Positions 3,614 to 5,838 of a stretch of DNA of 5,838 bases are shown piece after piece. A program made the position numbers and the translations under genes. The first letter of the stretch is position 1. Each line of letters begins with the position of its first letter. The DNA is from Caulobacter sp. (GTDB taxonomy: Bacteria > Pseudomonadota > Alphaproteobacteria > Caulobacterales > Caulobacteraceae), in assembly GCA_028291125.1 (NCBI GenBank), contig JAQGIN010000356.1:1-5838 (forward strand). The letters run 5' to 3'. The notes below the pieces were generated by a model. The model was not told the origin of the DNA, made no database searches, and worked only from the letters and a program-made list of their open reading frames with translations.

Positions 3614-5838
3614 CTAGCCCGCCAGCAGCTCGAATTCGCTGGTCAGCCCATCGACCGCCGAGCTGGCGACGGCGAGGTCGAACCAGCCCGGTTCGACGAT
3701 CCAGCGATCGCCCTCGCCGACGAACATCAGGTCCTGGCGGCCGAGCTGGAACAGCACGTCGCGCGACGTCCCCGCCTGCAGGGCGATGCGGCGAAAGCCC
3801 TTCAGCTCGCGCACCGGCCGGGTGCGGCTGGCCACCCGGTCGCGGACATAGAGCTGGACCACGTGCTCGCCGGCCACCGGCCCGGTGTTGGTGATCCGGG
3901 CCCGGATGGACAGCATCTCGCTCCACCGCAGCTGCCGGGCGCTCAACCTCAGGTCGCTCAGCTGGAAGCCGGCATAGCCCAGGCCATGGCCGAACGGATA
4001 CAGCGCCTCGTTGCGGGCGGTGCGCCAGCGGGCCCGGTACTCCTGGACGGCCGGCGGCGGCAAGGCCGGCCGGCCGGTGCTGCGGTGATTGTAGAAATAC
4101 GGCTCCTGGCCGCTCTCATAGGGGAAGCTGACCGGCAGGCGGCCCGATGGATTGACCGCCCCGAACAAGACGTCGGCCACGGCCGGGCCGGTCTGGGCGC
4201 CGAGGAACCAGGTGGCGAGGATGGCGCGGGCGTCGCGCACCGCCCCGCTCAGGGCCAGGGCCCGGCCGTGGCGCAGCAGCACCACCATCGGCTTGCCGGT
4301 CTCGGCCACCGCCTCGGCCAGGGCCTGCTGGGCCGGCGGCACGACGATCTCGGTGCGCGACTGGGCCTCGCCCGACATGTCCTGGCTCTCGCCGATGGCC
4401 AGCAGCACCACGTCGGCGGCCCGGGCGGCGGCCACCGCCGCGGCGATCCCGCCGGCGATGGCGGTCTCGACGTCGCTGCCCTTGACCACGGTCAGCTGGC
4501 TGGGATCGGCGAGGCCGGCGCGGATGCCGGTGGCCAGGTCGACGCCCAGGCCCTTGTCGCCGAAGAAGGCCCACGGGCCGTTGAGATTGTCGCGGTCTTC
4601 GCCGAACGGGCCGATCAGGGCCAGGCGGCGGCCGGCCCGCGGCAGCGGCAGCAGGCCGCCGTCGTTGCGCAGCAGCACGATCGACCGCGTCGCCGCCTCG
4701 CGCGCCAGCCGCCGAGCGGCCGGGGTGGCGGTGCGGGCGGTCTCGGCGGCTGGATCCAGCGAGCGATAGGGATTGTCGAACAGGCCCAGGGCCTCCTTCA
4801 GCGACAGCACCCGCCGCACCGCCTGGTCGACCACGGCCATCGGCACCACGCCCGAGGCGACCAACTCGGGCAGGTAGCGGCCGTAGAGGCCGCTCTGCAG
4901 GCTGATGTCGACCCCGGCCAGGATGGCCAGCCGGGCGGCGTCCTTGCCGTCGGCGGCGTAGCCGTGCAGCACCAGCTCGGCGTCGGCGGTGTAGTCGGAG
5001 ATCACCACCCCGCGGAACCCCCACTCGCCGCGCAGCACGTCGGTGAGCAGGTGGCGGTTGGCGGTCGAGGGCACGCCGTTGATGTCGTTGAAGGCCGACA
5101 TCACCGCCAGGGCCCCGGCGTCGAAGGCGCTCTTGAACGGCGGCAGGTGCACCTCCTTCAAGGTCTCCTCCGACAGCTCGACGGCGTTGTAGTCGAGGCC
5201 GGCGGCGACGGCGCCATAGGCGGCGAAGTGCTTGGCGGTGGCCAGCAGGCTATCCTCGGCCCTGAGGTTGGGGCCCTGGAAGCCGCGCACCCGCGCCGTC
5301 GCCAGCAGCTGGCCCAGATAGACGTCCTCGCCCGCCCCTTCGGCCACCCGGCCCCAGCGTTGGTCGCGGGCGACGTCGACCATCGGCGCGAAGTTCCAGT
5401 GCAGGCCGGCGGCGCTGGCCTCGCTGGCGGCGGCGCGGGCGATGCGCTCGGACAGATTGGGGTCGAAGGCCGAGGCCTCGGCCAGCGGGATCGGGAAGAT
5501 GGTGCGAAAGCCGTGGATGACGTCGGCGGCGAACACCAGCGGGATCGCCAGCCGCGACTCCTCCAGCGCCGTCTTCTGGGCCAGGCGCCCCCCGGCCACC
5601 CCGACGCCGTTCATCAGCGTCCCGACCCGGCCGGCGCGGATGTCGGCCAGCTGCTGCTCGGCGTTGCGGCTGTTGACCACCGGATTGACGTCGCCGACCG
5701 GCGGCCGGATGACGTCGGAATAGCAGGACAGCTGGCCGGCCTTCTCCTCGACCATCATCCGGGCGATCAGGGCTTCGACCCGGTCCGAGCCGCGCGCCGC
5801 CACGGCCGCGGCGGCGCGGCCGGCCACCGCCAGCCCCG
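3614..5838 (-). CDS. bglX: GH3 beta-glucosidase, BglX type, exported (5' end beyond window)
   Basis: The frame runs from the right edge to TAG at 3614-3616; about 740 residues are visible. Numbered from the GTG codon at 5825-5827, the GH3 (beta/alpha)8 domain covers about 15-350: VIHGFRTIFPIPLAEA (103-118), GRVAEGAGEDVYL (159-171), AKHFAAYG (198-205), and FRGVVISDYTADAEL (271-285) with the nucleophile Asp278. The second alpha/beta sandwich (about 380-580) carries GESQDMSGEAQSRTE (479-493), where Glu487 lines up with the expected acid/base of BglX. A fibronectin-III-like domain (about 635-735) ends in SEFELLAG, as in BglX. The enzyme should release terminal beta-linked glucose from oligosaccharides. 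The visible N-terminus GLAVAGRAAAAVAARGSD looks like the end of a signal peptide with Ala-x-Ala cleavage, probably Tat type, so the GTG is not taken as the start and the product is likely periplasmic. No transporter or regulator for sugars is visible. Confidence 0.95.
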   Translation of the reverse strand, partial: GLAVAGRAAAAVAARGSDRVEALIARMMVEEKAGQLSCYSDVIRPPVGDVNPVVNSRNAEQQLADIRAGRVGTLMNGVGVAGGRLAQKTALEESRLAIPLVFAADVIHGFRTIFPIPLAEASAFDPNLSERIARAAASEASAAGLHWNFAPMVDVARDQRWGRVAEGAGEDVYLGQLLATARVRGFQGPNLRAEDSLLATAKHFAAYGAVAAGLDYNAVELSEETLKEVHLPPFKSAFDAGALAVMSAFNDINGVPSTANRHLLTDVLRGEWGFRGVVISDYTADAELVLHGYAADGKDAARLAILAGVDISLQSGLYGRYLPELVASGVVPMAVVDQAVRRVLSLKEALGLFDNPYRSLDPAAETARTATPAARRLAREAATRSIVLLRNDGGLLPLPRAGRRLALIGPFGEDRDNLNGPWAFFGDKGLGVDLATGIRAGLADPSQLTVVKGSDVETAIAGGIAAAVAAARAADVVLLAIGESQDMSGEAQSRTEIVVPPAQQALAEAVAETGKPMVVLLRHGRALALSGAVRDARAILATWFLGAQTGPAVADVLFGAVNPSGRLPVSFPYESGQEPYFYNHRSTGRPALPPPAVQEYRARWRTARNEALYPFGHGLGYAGFQLSDLRLSARQLRWSEMLSIRARITNTGPVAGEHVVQLYVRDRVASRTRPVRELKGFRRIALQAGTSRDVLFQLGRQDLMFVGEGDRWIVEPGWFDLAVASSAVDGLTSEFELLAG

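Noticed and set aside
3226..3894. 222-codon plus-strand frame over the kinase promoter, small gene and glucosidase end
   Set aside because: It becomes Arg/Pro/Ser-rich low complexity and crosses three unrelated minus-strand features.
4116..5024. 302-codon minus-strand frame inside the beta-glucosidase
   Set aside because: A shifted-frame shadow made almost only of Arg, Gly, Pro and Ala; the GH3 frame is unbroken here.

Overview
The window is very GC-rich, with G or C at most third codon positions. The five genes found are all on the minus strand, so transcription runs from right to left. The mix of genes (a BglX-type GH3 glucosidase with a Tat-like leader, a soluble PAS/HisKA_2 kinase, an EF-hand protein without a classical signal peptide, and a 58-residue orphan protein) and the codon use suggest an alphaproteobacterium, most likely Caulobacterales (Caulobacter or Phenylobacterium). 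That assignment is an inference; there is no rRNA or marker gene here.

Layout in the direction of transcription: a GH3 beta-glucosidase (3614 to the right edge, 5' end missing); 49 nt later a small uncharacterised gene (3388-3564) that was called by hand; a 160-nt gap with a plausible promoter and a 12-nt direct repeat; a cytoplasmic PAS + HisKA_2 + HATPase sensor kinase (2163-3227) with no response regulator beside it; a 202-nt gap packed with hairpins; a GT-A-fold glycosyltransferase-like protein (1145-1960); a 430-nt gap holding a REPIN-like inverted pair of hairpin repeats (973-1101) and an AT-richer promoter-like stretch; and a four-EF-hand calcium-binding protein (1-714, 3' end missing).

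The genes do not form an obvious pathway. The glucosidase and the 58-residue gene are probably cotranscribed. The kinase, the glycosyltransferase-like gene and the EF-hand gene are separated by gaps large enough for their own promoters. I see no phage, conjugative, CRISPR, toxin-antitoxin or defence module and no RNA gene. The most interesting material is non-coding: the REPIN-like element, the tandem hairpins after the kinase, and an in-frame, coding-like stretch beyond the kinase stop codon. Long plus-strand ORFs lie opposite the minus-strand genes and are composition artefacts.
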